From positions 1,314,762 through 1,378,761 of the forward strand of contig KB722739.1 of NCBI GenBank assembly GCA_000349905.1: a stretch of DNA of 64,000 nt, read 5' to 3'. Both the position numbers and the translations under genes were made by a program. Position 1 is the stretch's first letter; every line of letters begins with the position of its first letter. Origin of the DNA: Volvariella volvacea V23 (Eukaryota; Basidiomycota; Agaricomycetes; Agaricales; Pluteaceae). Below, in pieces: positions 34,252-47,186 of this stretch. The notes below the pieces were generated by a model. The model saw nothing but the letters and a program-made list of their open reading frames with translations. It searched no databases and was not told where the DNA came from.

Positions 34252-37200
34252 ATGTCCCCCAGTGCTAATGCATCGGGGGTGACCACAACGCCCACACGGG
34301 AGCGACTGCCCTTCACTCCCTCGTCCCATCCGTCCCCCGCTGCCTTGTCGCAGCGCTCTGTTACGACTTCTGCTCTTGCTTCTTCGTCTGGGCCCAGCAC
34401 GGCCAGTTCATCGACCTCCGTCCCTAGTAGCTCGTCAGTAACGGTAGAGGGCCTGCTTAAGCACCATGCTTCTGCACAAAACCCTCAGTTGGCAGCCTTG
34501 GAGCAGGCTGTGAACGAGAGGAATGTCTTGTCGTCTCAGAACGCCCAGCTTTGGAAGCTTATTGAAAAGCAGCGTGCTGGCTACAACCAAGTTTTAAAGG
34601 AACTCGAACGGGTCCGGGGAGAGCGTGACGGATATAAAAGCAGGTTGAGCACCTTAGTCAATGGGCAAACCCCTCATATCGAGCGGAGGCGGGAAGACGC
34701 CAAAATTTCCGCTGAGAGTCTTGCAGGAAGAAGTAGTGAAAGTTCGTCTGATCATATGTTGCATGCACGAGACATCCCAGTTAGACATAACTCTGACGAT
34801 CAAGGTTAGTGCATCTACTTGCGTTCCTTGTGAACTACACTCACTCAGTCGACCATCCAGCAACTCCTCGTCCTCATTACGCTCATCCCATTCTTCATAC
34901 CTCACGCTCTCATGAACCACTATCACCTCCAGAACGCGACACTTCCTTGCAAAATTCGACTCTCAACCAGCTCCAGACACCTACGAATGCATCTACCAGT
35001 TCCTCGTTATCGCGCTCCCAAAAGTCTCAATCCACATCGCAATCCACACCGCTTGTCGTACCTCCCAGATCAGAATCCCTTTCTATCCCTCCTGCAAACC
35101 ACGAAGCTCCACACACGAGGCAATCCAATCCTAGTGCCACTATGAACGAACATGCAGTTTCATCTACTAATGGCGATGCCACCTATTCTCAATCTACTAT
35201 CCGGCCGTCAACATATAGCCGTCTCAATGATGATGGTGATGTATCTACAGGAAGCTCAACTTTCTCTCTCATCCCCTCCAACGGTATAGCACAGGTTCCG
35301 AGCTCATACCACTCCACTACGCGTGATCAGCCTGACGACGACCTGAGCGACGCCTCTAGTGACGACCAAGGGCGGTCTTCTGAACCACCATATCCGCAAC
35401 TTCCTACAATTACAACATCTCCAATGACACCACCATCTTCAGCACAACAGCAAACTCACTTCTCAGTCCAAAGTACTCAAGATAGTCACATGCTGACAAC
35501 CCATTTGGAGTCCCACTCGCACGCCTTGTCACGAGACTCTCGCATAACCCTCCCGGATGAAGCTCGACATTACATCGCCAACATGCCTGACTCCCCTCTC
35601 CCCAGCCCCAGTCCGAATGTGGATACTTTTATGCCCCGACCACCACAGTCAGGGCCGCACCCCTTATCCCAGTCTACAACTGCTGAAAGCGGTCTAACAC
35701 CACCAGCTGGCTCAAGTCAAAGTGATAGCCCAGTGTCGAATGGTGAATTCCTAGATATGGATTCTGATCATCTTGAGGAGGAAGATGACGATGTTGTTGA
35801 CGTCGGTAAAGAGGCCTGGACGAGTCAGTCACACCAAGCACACTCGAACCCGCAGGACATATCAACACCCCATTCCCAGCCTCACACACACAAGGCCAAG
35901 TCTCGTGCTGCGCCTGAAGACTTCCCACTCCCACCATCGAATGCTCCATTGCCAGTGCAGAGCGCTGCCGCCACCTCGCACAGTGAACCATACGAGACGT
36001 CTGAATCAAGTCACTTCACTAGCACTACAACCCTAATCGAGAACGACGCTGTGCATCCCCACCCCCCGCAGCACAGTATGACAACACTACCAGCTAGCAA
36101 AAGCGAATCGACTCATCGTGAAGCAGTGCCCGCCTCCTTCCGTGCTTTGCCTTTGCTCTCGTCGGATTTACCGTATACCACGATCTCTGTCTCCCACTCT
36201 TTTGTTCGCCCTAACGACCGTGGAAAAGAGGTCCTCTCCTTCATCATCCATGTCAACCCTGGAAATAACAAGGAGCCATGGAAAGTGGAGAAGATGTACT
36301 CCGACGTGCTAGCCTTGGATCACAGGGTTCGCAGTAGTGTAGGTAAAAGTGTAGCAAAGCGAATAATGACACTGCCAGAGGGAAAGCTATGGAAGGATCA
36401 TGCTCCAGCTAAAGTTGATCAACGAAAGGTTCGCCGATTTGCCGTGCCATTTGAGCTATGTTGACACCTTCTATCGGTCAGACTGTGTTGGAACAATATT
36501 TGCAAAGCTTGATTAAGTTGCCTGTCAAGAACAATGACGAAGTTGTTGCATTCTTCACGTCAGACATCGTTCGTGAGACTAAGCAACCTGTAATGCAAGC
36601 TGGGCATAAAGAGGGTTATCTGACAAAGAGAGGAAAGAACTTCGGCGGTTGGAAAACCCGATACTTCGTACTCCAAGGGCCGGTGTTGGAGTATTACGAT
36701 TGCGTGAGTTGGAGATGTCCCCCAATTTCTTGTGCTGGGCTAACGTTGCACTTTAGCGTGGCGGTACCCATTTGGGTTCGATCCTGGTCACAGGTGCACA
36801 AATTGGGAGGCAGCAACGAACAGAGAAGTCGGGACATACCGATGAGGAAAAAGAATACCGTCATGCTTTCCTTATTGTTGAAGCAAAAAGGGGACCTGGT
36901 GGAAATCACCCCCGACACGTCCTTTGCGCCGAAAGTGACGAGGAGCGGGACAGCTGGGTTGAGATGCTTGTCCGATACTTCACAGGAGCATATACCGAGG
37001 AGCCTCTCAGCTATGGTCCCGTCGGTGCCGATTCACCAAGCTATCAACCTCGAACGAGCACGAGCACGAACGAGCCTATGCGCCGACCCGGTCGCAGTGT
37101 GAACAAAGAAGATATCACAGTATCCAAACCCCAGCTCGTCACAACGGACGTGAAGGCGGCCCAGGCTACATTAGCAGACGACCAGTCGGCATCTTCCATT

Positions 37201-39118
37201 CGCACTGTAGATTCGTCCCCTATCGACCGGGGTGTTGGAGGTTTCTATGATTCTCACAATGCGCGAAGGGTTGTGGAGCGGACACAGGGTCAACCCTCAA
37301 GCCTACCGGATTCTTCGCCGCTGTCATCTACAGCAACGTTTCCAACGGATGCTGCCACTGGGCTGTTAGGACAGCGGGCCAATTCCGAACTCGGGCATTA
37401 CCCCGATCACCATGATCCCCGTGCTGTCTCCGCTGGGCAAGGACATCGCCAACAATCTCCAGAGCGGCACCGCAATCACAATGAAAGAAAAGTCTTCCCG
37501 CCCAACGTTGCTTCCTTGCCGACAGCACATTCTGATAGACCTCCCTCACCCGACAAGGATTCTCCCGTCACTACAACGACTGGGAACAAAATTAAGATTT
37601 CAGGTCCTATGAATGGTGCCCCAATTCCCCAAGGATTCAAGTTTGGTGGCAAGGATCCCACTCCGGACACTGCGAACTCGAGTAGTGCCAACGATCGACG
37701 CGAGAAGGCAAAATCTCGGTCTTTCTGGGGCTTTGGGAAGGCAAACTGTAAGTCGTTCATCGTTAACCTCGTGTATCTTGTCTAATAATGACGTCAAAAT
37801 TTTTCAGTGATGGGAGAGAGATCAGCACAACCAGCTACACCCTATGTGCCACGAGCAGTTTTTGGCGTCACACTGGAAGAAGCTCTTGATGTGGCACAGA
37901 TAGCTAACCTACCCGCTATTGTGTTCCGCACTATTCAATACCTCGAGGCCAAGAAAGCGGACCAAGAAGAAGGCATTTACCGGTTGAGTGGAAGTTCTGC
38001 AGTGATCAAGGCTCTGAGAGATAGATTTAATGCAGGTGGGTTGATGTTACTCCGCGTAGTAGTCCTTGATTTCACTGACCCATCCATACAGAGGGCGATG
38101 TGGATCTTCTCGCATCAGACGAATACTGGGATCCACATGCAATCGCAGGCCTTCTGAAAAGCTTCTTGCGCGAGTTGCCTGCGAGCATTCTGACGAGAGA
38201 CCTTCATCTAAAGTTCCTTTCTGTTATTGGTATGAACTCAATCACAATGACGTCTAAACTTTTTCTTGCTAACTCTAACCAACATCAGATTTTGTAGATG
38301 CGCAGGAGCGGATCCGAGAGTTATCCCAGCTCATTGCGGCTTTACCACTTGCCAACTATAGCCTGCTTCGCGCCTTAACTGCTCATCTGATTTTGATCGT
38401 CCAGAACTCAAGTGTCAACAAGATGACCATGCGCAACGTTGGGATTGTTTTCAGCCCTACCTTGGGCATTCCCGCGGGGGTATTCAGCCTCATGCTTGGC
38501 GAATTCAATCGTGTGTTTAACGTTGATGGTGTCAACGGAGATTCGACGCTGTCGGGAAGCACCGATGAGCCAGACCGGCGTAACAGTCGACAATACTCGG
38601 ACGCGGCTGCAGATCAGCTTCTTGGATTAACAGGACGTTCTTTAAAACGTGTGTCTTTGTTCCCGGTTGAGTATAGTTGCCATCCAACTAACACATCGCT
38701 GTCAGTTCCTACACCGACGGCTACCGCAGAAGAGAGTCAATCTGATGCTGATGAATTTTCTGTCCACGATGAAAGTGGGGCTGAAACCACTGAAGGGGAT
38801 GTGACGGTTGAATCGTCTGGCGCAGATGTCGTATCAAGCCCACGTTCACTAGCCCCACATGAACAGCAGGTTCGAATTTCGCCGCCAGATACCCCAATCA
38901 CACCCAAAGTATCAAAAGCAGCCCATGTAGCAGCAAGCAGAGGCTTGAATGTGCAGGTGTCGAGCCCCGTGCAAGTGGCGACCTCAGAACGAGGCAACAG
39001 ACACTCACGAGTACTGCCTATGGGAGTGGTGGGTCTTCCAACCTCACCACGACCCCCACATTCACCCCATCACCAACCGGACGGAAATGCATCACGGGAG
39101 CGAACGGATGTTCTCTGA
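34252..39118 (+). CDS. BEM3-like RhoGAP with coiled coil, PX, PH and RhoGAP domains
   Basis: The start is MSPSANASGVTTTPTRERLP at 34252. A Ser/Thr-rich N-terminus is followed by a coiled coil (about 34480-34670; AALEQAVNERNVLSSQNAQL) and a long disordered Ser/Pro/His-rich region (34850-36130). A PX domain follows (about 36150-36560; FVRPNDRGKEVLSFIIHV, KIMTLPEGKLW-type end, TVLEQYLQSLIKLPVKNN), then a PH domain (about 36600-36990; HKEGYLTKRGKNFGGWKTRY, ESDEERDSWVEMLVRYF). The RhoGAP domain (about 37840-38520; FGVTLEEALDVAQIANLPAI) carries the arginine finger in EEGIYRLSGSS and also has LLKSFLRELPASILTRDLHL and MTMRNVGIVFSPTLGIP. BEM3 inactivates Cdc42 at phosphoinositide-rich membranes during polarised growth. 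Introns are short, for example near 34805-34848 and 36430-36481. The stop is 39116-39118. Confidence 0.93.
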
Positions 39119-39470
39119 CGGAAGTATCTTGTAAATGCGACCAGCTATCCCGCGGCAGTCTCTTGAGATTTGCACACTCGTGTATACCAATGACGATACC
39201 CCAGCAAGCGGACACTTGGGCACCTAGCATTGATTTCGCTTGTCACATAGTTCCTTTTTCCTTCGTTAGCTGTGATTACATGCCTAGTTAGTGTTGATAC
39301 GATACCTCTTGTGCGACTAGCAATAGTTGAAGCAACAACATACCCGATTGTTACATCTTATCTTATCTACATGCCACGTATCACGCGACAACCGATCTCG
39401 ATCCACCAGCCGCGCGACGTATCTTTAATTTTTTCTCAAATACATACTGTACATCTCTCGACCCACAAGC
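39119..39470. other. Intergenic region upstream of SHR3
   Basis: About 350 bp between two + strand genes. The last 100 bases before the SHR3 start are TC-rich and are probably its leader. Confidence 0.45.
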
Positions 39471-40417
39471 ATGGGTTTCAAGGAAGCTGCCGCCCTCGCC
39501 CCCGTTTCCTTCTTTCTTGGTCAGTCTCGGTCCATCCTCGGTGCTGCAAATCCAGTTCAACTTTTCTGTCACGACATTTGCAGGCATCCTCTTCATATGC
39601 TTCAACGTGGACCACAAGCTGTTGTGGGGTGAAGTCACTGAGGAGAAGATTCATGATGGATTCCAATTCTACACCACGTTCTTCAACGCACCACCCGCAA
39701 TCAAGGTGGGGAACCCCAACGCCCTTCTTTCTCCATTGGAGCTGACGGCCATGGCTGCGGCGTTCCGACACCCTTAGGCATTACTTCACACCATGATTGG
39801 TGTTGGAATGGCTGGACTTGTGGCTAAACTTCATAAATGGGATGAATATGCAATGTTTTTCGATGGATCTAGTCTAGGTGTGTTTCGCTTGTTCACAGAA
39901 CCCTCCGCCTCTGGTCCACCCTGGCCTTGTCGTTGTAACTCCGTGCACCCTGGTTTTCCCTCCGGAGCTCCCCCTGCGTCTCGTTCAGTCATTCGGCGCC
40001 CACTCCCATTTAAAGACGAAATCACAGAAACGAGCCACTGACAGCTGTTGCATGAACAGGAGTATATGTGTTCAATGTTGTCATTTACATCACCGTGACA
40101 ATTCCCGGCCTTCAGACGATCGTGATGAAACCAGAAGACGACGAATCCCGCGCATTGCAAATTGACGCTGTTCGGGTTTTGGCTGCAGGCAACGTTATAA
40201 TGATTTTCGGTCTTGGAGGTATTCTGGCCCTTCAGGTAAGCGTTTTCATGAGCACGTATTTCGACTGCGTAAAGTGAGCGCCCTTAAATACTGAAAATAT
40301 TGTCGACAGGCTGGACAGGAGTACGCAAGGCGAACGGACACCCGGGCGAGCGCTAAATTTGAAGAGGAGCAACGGGTTAAAGCACAGGAGGTCAGCCCCG
40401 AGAAGAAGGCTCAATAG
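39471..40417 (+). CDS. SHR3: SHR3, ER chaperone for amino acid permeases
   Basis: SHR3 is a four-span ER membrane protein that helps amino acid permeases fold and leave the ER. The start MGFKEAAALAPVSFFLG is joined over an intron to ILFICFNVDHKLLWGEVTEE and KIHDGFQFYTTFFNAPPAIK. Then come ALLHTMIGVGMAGLVAKLHK, WDEYAMFFDGSSLG, VYVFNVVIYITVTIPGLQTI and IDAVRVLAAGNVIMIFGLGG. The charged C-terminal tail (KFEEEQRVKAQEVSPEKKAQ) faces the cytosol in yeast Shr3. Four introns separate the exons, and the first two are relatively long (about 65-70 bp). The stop is 40415-40417. The protein appears complete. Confidence 0.92.
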
Positions 40418-43254
40418 TGAATATGATATCATAATCTCACATAACGCAAATCTAAACTGCGCCATGTCGCGGGGAATTAGTTCATTTGATTGCAGAATAC
40501 AACGATTCAATAATAATTGACTGACACGAGATATTCAAGACATTACGCCTGAATCATCCCTAAACCACGGACTCGGGACGACCATGAGGCGGTGCGATAC
40601 TCGCAAAGGCATTGCGAAAATTTTTGACTTGGTCTAAATTCCGAGGCCTTCCATTTTCATGCCTTTATTGAGTTCCTTCCGTCGTCCATCCAGGTCTGAA
40701 CGCCTCAGATGCAAATGCGAATAGATCGCCGTTGCCTCCATCACTACGCATGTTCCACAGACGTCATCGTGGATCTACCTGGCTACCCACCTGGTGGCAC
40801 CCACTGCTGCCCGTCCATAAAACTTATTCATAGAACCTTCTTGAGAGACGGGGAGGAGCTTGGAAAACCGTGTCCCTGTGGCTTGTCTCCCACCTGAAGA
40901 GCGGATGGGACCACGCACCGTCCCAAAGGTTCCGCTTATCAGCACCAGCCAAAGTGATAGCAAAGTGCCAATCAATGCCCATGTATGGCAATCCCGATCA
41001 TACGGTGGTAGTTGTTCAACGCAACGAATGATTTATACCGTCTTTATTACATCCTACAAGACCAAGGTCGCTCATTATTCCTTATTCTGGTTGGTATTCT
41101 CCTTTATGTTCCTGATATTATTGGCCCTTGGTTATCTACCTGTTTTGCAGAAGTCCCTCAGCTTCTCGGTGTTTTGTTTTATGTCCTTCCTGTTCGAACG
41201 GGCTTTTTAAGCTGTCGTGTTTTGTGCTTCTTTCCAGGTCGCGTTACGGCGTACTCCTAAACGGGGCATACATCGGGGGAAGTAATGAACACACCAGACA
41301 ACATGTCCCGACTCCCAACAGCATATCAAAACCACCCTCGCACATTTTTGTCACCGAATTCGAATTTACCGCCGGTACAGGATACGATGACAAATTTGCA
41401 TTCGGATTTCATTAATTTAGTGGATCTACAAAGTATGACGTGTATGCGCGCACTGAAGAATACGCGACGGCGGATTCGACTAGGGTCCTGTCAAACCGAG
41501 CTCCGGCACTCAACGTATCAGCCAACTTCGCGCTGGCGCTGACACAAAACTCAACACTCCGTCTTCTCCACGGACTTGGGTGACAGGGAGGCGATATCCC
41601 TCGCTCGAGACTCCAGGGATGGTTGGCGGGAAAGGATGTAAATCCGAATTCCATCGGCAGTGCGGCCGCTTCTTATCCTCGTCGGGCTCCTTGTCCAGTT
41701 TTTCTCTTGCACAAACCCAGAACGAGGAACTCGTGGGTTGCAATCCGAACGCCTAATTTGTCGGCAGCCGTGTTGGAAAATTCCGCCGTCCCAGGACTTG
41801 TACGCCGCCCATGGTGTTTCCCTTCTTTTCTGTTGTCGCGTTAATTCTGCTATGCCAGGTTATCAGTTCTTTACCGCTGATCAAGTCCCTGTGCACCAGA
41901 AATAGAAGATCGGATTATCCCATGGCACTCGGCATCGACAACTGCCAGCGGCCAGTACTTGCTTATTCACTTCTCCATCGCCCTTTCAATCTACTCCATA
42001 GGATCTTCGCTCCCTAGCGCAGTCAAAGGCATTGGAAATGGGGTCCCACTCCATGGAAATGAGGTGAGAAAGGTCTCTAACCTCTATGAGGCTCACGTAA
42101 ATCACACCCTACTTTTGTAAGCTGTTCCCTACAGCTCCAGCAATCATACAGGGCGTGTGTGGGAGCCGTTCTTAATGAGTGGTCGATACCTAAATTAACG
42201 GCCGTTCTGTCAGCTCCATATCGCCATGGTGTCCGACAGTAGCTGGCCTAGCAGAGTCCAGACGACACCACCTTACTAGAGTAGCGCGCGGACAGAACAG
42301 AAGGATGTATTCCTTCTTCTGATAAATTTATCCCTTTCTTTCTGGCATCTCCCTGGAGTTGCACCTGCAACCCGAGTCGGCATTCTCCCACCATCGACTT
42401 GCCTTTTGATTCTCGTCGTAGTACTTGGCCCGCCGCCGCCGACTCCGACTCTAGACTCCGCTTCAGGATGTGATAGAAGCACACACACACGGCCGTGGGC
42501 AAAACCAAGACAAGTAAACACGAGTTTCCTGGTATGTTCTCCTTCTCCATTAAGGTTTACAGTGAAGTTGAAAAGCTGCACCTCAAGATGCGATAATCAG
42601 GGTGGCACACAGTGGCTCCAGCTCTATTCGCGTCCGCAATTCTAATACATTATCCTACTCCTGTCAGCCAGTCTGATATGGAATAGGGTCTGCCAGCTAC
42701 AGCAATAGAGAAACTTTTTTTCGATCATGCTGTGTTCAATTATGGTCCTTGAACGTGGCCGGCGTGTGTACTACGAAAATCATTGTCGTCAACATCAAAC
42801 ACGAGCTGGCTTCGTGTTGCCCAAGCCTGTGTCTTCCAAGACAAGATATGGGGGGCTTTCTGAACACGAGTACTGCGTGTGAACCCACGAAAAAAAATTG
42901 GAGTGTCATTTCGTTCTTACAGTCCGCACAATGTTTCGTTCCACGGACCCTTGTGCAGATCACACCCTGAGTGATTCTTCCTGTGTGCGTGTGGATTCCT
43001 ATTTTATATGCGCAGATTGGGCTTACGTTTCCTGTCGTTCCATTTACCCTGCCAGGATCCTATTTTGACTTCTGCGCGAAAGACAGATGAGGAACCAGGT
43101 CCTGGCCGAACGATAGGAGAACAAGTTGAATGAAGGGTGAGTGATAATCAAGGACCAGATAACTATCCTTGAGACGTTGATTTTCTGATAAAGGCTTGTA
43201 TACCTGTAACTATTCTCTTTCCAGCCTGAGCCCGTTACCCGCGCCTTGACACCT

Positions 43255-43269
43255 AGGGTACAGTACCCT
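43255..43269. repeat. Perfect 15-bp inverted repeat
   Basis: AGGGTAC-A-GTACCCT is a 7-bp arm palindrome around one central base. It could be a binding site for a dimeric regulator, but a single copy in a non-coding region may also be chance. Confidence 0.5.
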
Positions 43270-46050
43270 CATCCCAACTGCTGGTCTTGGAGTTCTTGAT
43301 GCCCATCAAGACATCAAGATTTTCTTCCCAGAATGGGTATGTCGTGAACACCGAAACTTCGTGTCCTCGTACCGTACATCCCGAGCATGACTACCACGGT
43401 ATGCACCGTCCTGTCTTGAGCGGTTTGCGTGGCATTACTGAATGGTCAGAATTATCAGATCGCTGACGGTATTCTGAACATGTGATGCACAGCTGTGGCG
43501 TATCCTCTGGCCAGACTAGTCAGTTATTGGCAATAGATCTCTCGGAGCATCCTTGCGGTGCTGTATCCGCCACACAAGCTCGATACCTGGCCGATTCTGG
43601 ATGCGTTTTATACAGTTCGGATGCAAAAGCGCACGTTGCGAGGCATATCCGGTGTCGCATCAACTTCTAGGGAGAGCAAAGGACGGGAAGGATTCGTCTT
43701 CCCTATCTCACCACCTGCCAACATCAAGTTGGCTCATCAACGGTAACAGCCACAGAACACCCAATGCCGACAGTATCAAGTAAACACGTTTCATAAAGAG
43801 CGCGTGAGTGGCAAGTGTGAGCACTCGCACAAGTCAAAATGGCTGATCGGACCGTTTGCGTTTCCCTAGGTTAAGCTTCCCTTGTGCCATCTCTGCTCGT
43901 TCCCCTCCATTTGTATCACTCGCTCTCTCCGAGTCGGTGATGTCCCCCTCTTGACTCCCGAACTCACAACCCTTACCCGCCTGGAATGGACGAGGGCATC
44001 ACATATCGTGCTCCCCTCCTGAGTCCCTCATCATAAGCGCCCTGCCGTGTTGATGGGACTGGATGCATGTTACATTCCACGTAGACGTTCTGACATCCTG
44101 TTGGCTTCTTTTGTGCATGCATGTGATGCACAAAGGACCGCCAATCGCTGCCCCAGATGGGCCCACACCCCTCCGCCCGGTGGCTCCCTGGACACCCTGT
44201 GAACTCGGATGATGCGCTCTCGTCCCATCATAGCAAGGAGCTGAAACGGAATTCCAGGATCCAGGATCAAATCAGGAAGTGCCCGAGAGGGTAGGTGCGT
44301 GGCTTTGGCATGGCAAGGCGGCGCGAGGCGCCGGGAATGAGAATTCGGAGGGAGGGACAGACAGGGTAGGCGCGAGTATTGAAGCTTTTTTTCTGCCCCT
44401 TCCTACTTCTTCCCCTCCCCTTCTCTCTCGTTCCGTTACTACCAACACAGAAGCTTGCAGGGTGTGTGGGGTGTGTGGGGGGAGAGTACAAGGGGCTGGA
44501 AATAGGATTAGGATTATTATTTAATCATTTAAGATAACAGGTAGGGAGGGCAGTCGAGGTGATGGCACACTGCATCCAGATTGTGTTTGTAGGGACCCAG
44601 GCTGTTGTACCTGCACGGTCAATCGCTGGAATCATTCACTCGCGCTATCGTTATCTGCGCTGTCTATTAATCGTGCGCACTCCGAGTCTACCGAGACGGA
44701 GGGAGGTCGACCCCATGTGTGGAGTCCAAGTAAGGCAAGAGTGGTGTTGTGAACCTGCGAATTGTGGGACTCGAGGGATTCTCTTTCTCGTTGCAGTGTT
44801 ACTTACAGCACCTCTTCCCTCCTTATCTCTGATCCAGGAGAGGGGGTCGAGCGAACGACGAGGAGATCCCACGGATACCGACGGCGAGTTGGGATGCCAT
44901 CAGAATATTCTATGCCCCTCGTCAAGCGCAGGCTGCAATAGAGTCAAACCCATTGTGAGAGCTTGTGCACGGATGCTTGGGTGAGAGTTCTTGATGCATT
45001 AGTCTTCAATCAAGGGAACAATGATTGTGACTCTCATCGAGGGATAATGAGGCGCAAGATCGCGTAGGCTCGACGTGTAAACGAATAATGAAGGTACTAA
45101 TCCATGGTTACATACAGAAGCGGGTGGGACTGGTATTACTCAGGGGTTACCTACACTGCAAGGATGCAATCGAGTTGAGCGCAGAAGCGCAGCCGTGCAA
45201 TTGCTCGCGAGCAACGGCCATCAGGAAAATAGAAGTATCTGCGTGAGTGGACTGCATGTATGCAAATAGCCATATAAGGAAGGACAGTTGCCCCAGTGGT
45301 GGGCCGCGAGAAATCCGCTGGCTGGGATCTGTAAACAAAAAGAGTGAAGGAAGCGCGTAAATTTTCGTGGTTGCTCGGTCGATGTATTTTCTGGAGTGAA
45401 TTGCAGGTGGCAAGGAACAGGATGTATGTCAATTTGCGGATGCCGTCACTCATTGAGGAGCGCGACGGTCGTCCCGTTTGGACAAGACTGGGACTGGCAC
45501 GCTCAGGGAGCCGTCGCTTGTGCGTAAACACTTGGGCTCAGCCCGCGCCATTGTGTCCTAATTGAGCGAAATCGGCAGAGGATGGTGAGGTGAGCTTCTA
45601 TTTCAGGAAATTTGGGGTGCATAAGTAGCGTATGGCGAGGGAAGGGTGGCGGATTTGCTGACAATCAGAAGTCGGGCAGGTTTGGTAAGTGACGAGTTTG
45701 GGTGATGATTCATCACGAGAAGCACGGGAGGTCATGGGCAGACCAGGCGAGGATCTAGCAGAGGACATGGATGTGGGTGGGGGCATTGTTCGTCCATCGA
45801 TGGAGTGTCATCGCAACACGCGGCGGGAGCTAGGACACATTGGGAAGGACGGCGTGCCCACGACGGCGAGATCAGGGAACAAGGGCGTTGGAGACGACGG
45901 ACTTGGGGGTTGCGCAGCAGATGGGGGGACCGTTCTCGAGCTGGCGAGGACACGCCTGAGGCCAGCTGAAGGCACCGAGATGAGCGGCAATGGACCGCTG
46001 GGGAAGCGCAGGCCAGACAACTGCCTGCCTCTAGATCCCACCAGCCAGGG

Positions 46051-46080
46051 CCAATTATTAAATTATTTATTTAAATATCT
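46051..46080 (+). promoter_or_regulatory. CCAAT box and AT-rich core promoter candidate for the ECL1-family gene
   Basis: A CCAAT pentamer at 46051 is followed directly by a 25-base run of A and T containing TATTTAAATA-like sequence. It lies about 165-190 bp before the ATG at 46243 in otherwise mixed-composition DNA. Position and composition suit a core promoter; function is inferred. Confidence 0.35.
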
Positions 46081-46242
46081 CCCAAATTAAACTCAATGCG
46101 ATTGGATCTCCCGATCGGATCTCCCTGGCAGCAACCAATTTTCATACATAAGGACCTCGAATGGCCCCTACCCAGTACACTCCTCCACTTCTTCTCCCCT
46201 CCGCTCAACGCCTCTCATCGTGCTTTGCCCGCTTCACCCATC

Positions 46243-47186
46243 ATGGACATTGATATGGATACAAACTGGTGCTTGACTTGTGACCGCCACTTCGTACGTC
46301 CCTCCTCCCCCGCCCCCCCGCTCGCGCTGACCCATTCCAGGAGGGTGATGGCCCGTACTGCTCTCTTTCCTGCGAGAACATTGCCATCAACCAACAACCC
46401 TCAACCTCTCGATCCCACCTCCATTACAGCTCTCCCTCAGAGGAGGAGGACGGTGATGAACTAGACTGGGTGGATTGCGATGAGTTTGACGAGGATGAGC
46501 ACCTTGTGGTCGAAGCTGCAGCAAAGGCACCGTGGGTTGGTAATGGGACGGAGGGGATTCGCGCCTGGGCAGAGACAGTCCCCCTTGGCGCACCCGTCGA
46601 CGACGACACAACGCCCAACGGCACCCCATCATCCGCCCTCTGTCGTCCACCACGACTGCTGATCCCCCAACGGCCTGTGCCGCCATCTTTGTGCATGTCC
46701 ACCCCCCAACCAGCAAAACCCCAGCCGTCCCAGCCCATCCTCACTCCCCAGCAACAGTACGCGACGCTCTCCATGAATCAATCAGTTGATGCTGTATCAA
46801 GCATGGGAAAAATCTCCCTCCACTCCGCTGCAAGCGAATCGACCCTAGCTACGCCCATCTCATCCCACTCCGTCCCTATCTCATCGTCGGTTTTGGGGAA
46901 CATTGCAAGCCGCATGGCTTCGTGGGTCGCCCCTTCCGTCCATCTGGGCCCCGACTCGCCCCACTTCCAGCGCTCCCCACGAGTGCCCAAGGAGGAGCTT
47001 CCGGCCTCCGACGAGTTCTGCAAAGACAAGAACGCTCCACTATGGTGGGCTTCCTCGACAACCATCGTCGAGTCGCCGATCAAAGCCATGGTCAAGAAAT
47101 CACAGGAACCCTCGAAGCACTGCTACTTTGAGGGGACACCCATCCCCAGCATGCGAGGGCGCAAGCCTTCGCGCGTCGCTGCATGA
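46243..47186 (+). CDS. ECL1-family (extender of chronological lifespan) zinc-binding protein
   Basis: The start is ATG at 46243 (MDIDMDTNWCLTCDRHF). One intron of about 47 bp (46293-46339) joins it to EGDGPYCSLSCENIA. The resulting WCxxC...YCSxxC motif is the signature of fungal Ecl1-type proteins, small stress-responsive factors linked in fission yeast to lifespan and nutrient limitation. After the zinc motif the protein is acidic (EEEDGDELDWVDCDEFDEDE), then Pro/Ser-rich and probably disordered, ending in SMRGRKPSRVAA. It is longer than the yeast proteins, the extra length being low-complexity. The ends are complete (stop 47184-47186). It sits alone between two 5-kb regions without other genes. 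Confidence 0.8.

Larger units (their letters stand above)
40418..46242. other. 5.8-kb gene-poor region upstream of the ECL1-family gene
   Basis: This is the longest stretch without a supported gene. All ORFs are short, overlap on several frames and lack family motifs. The part 41030-41240 is pyrimidine-rich and makes hydrophobic readings in two frames at once, which argues for base composition and not protein. Purine/pyrimidine-rich tracts lie at 43860-43990 and 44360-44480. A perfect inverted repeat lies at 43255-43269. I find no transposon ends, long repeats, tRNA or rRNA. It may hold regulatory DNA or non-coding transcripts, which I cannot show. Confidence 0.5.

Noticed and set aside
41012..41260. 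Hydrophobic 82-codon ORF in the gene desert
   Set aside because: Another frame over the same bases is equally hydrophobic, as expected from pyrimidine-rich DNA, and neither has a family motif or splice partners.
45689..46090. 133-codon + strand ORF before the ECL1-family gene
   Set aside because: Its composition is Gly/Arg-rich without motif, similar-length ORFs overlap on the opposite strand, and it runs into the AT-rich promoter candidate.
46424..46774. Antisense ORF over the ECL1-family gene
   Set aside because: The + strand has the zinc motif, a correct intron and the acidic stretch; the antisense reading is Gly/Ser low complexity without a motif.
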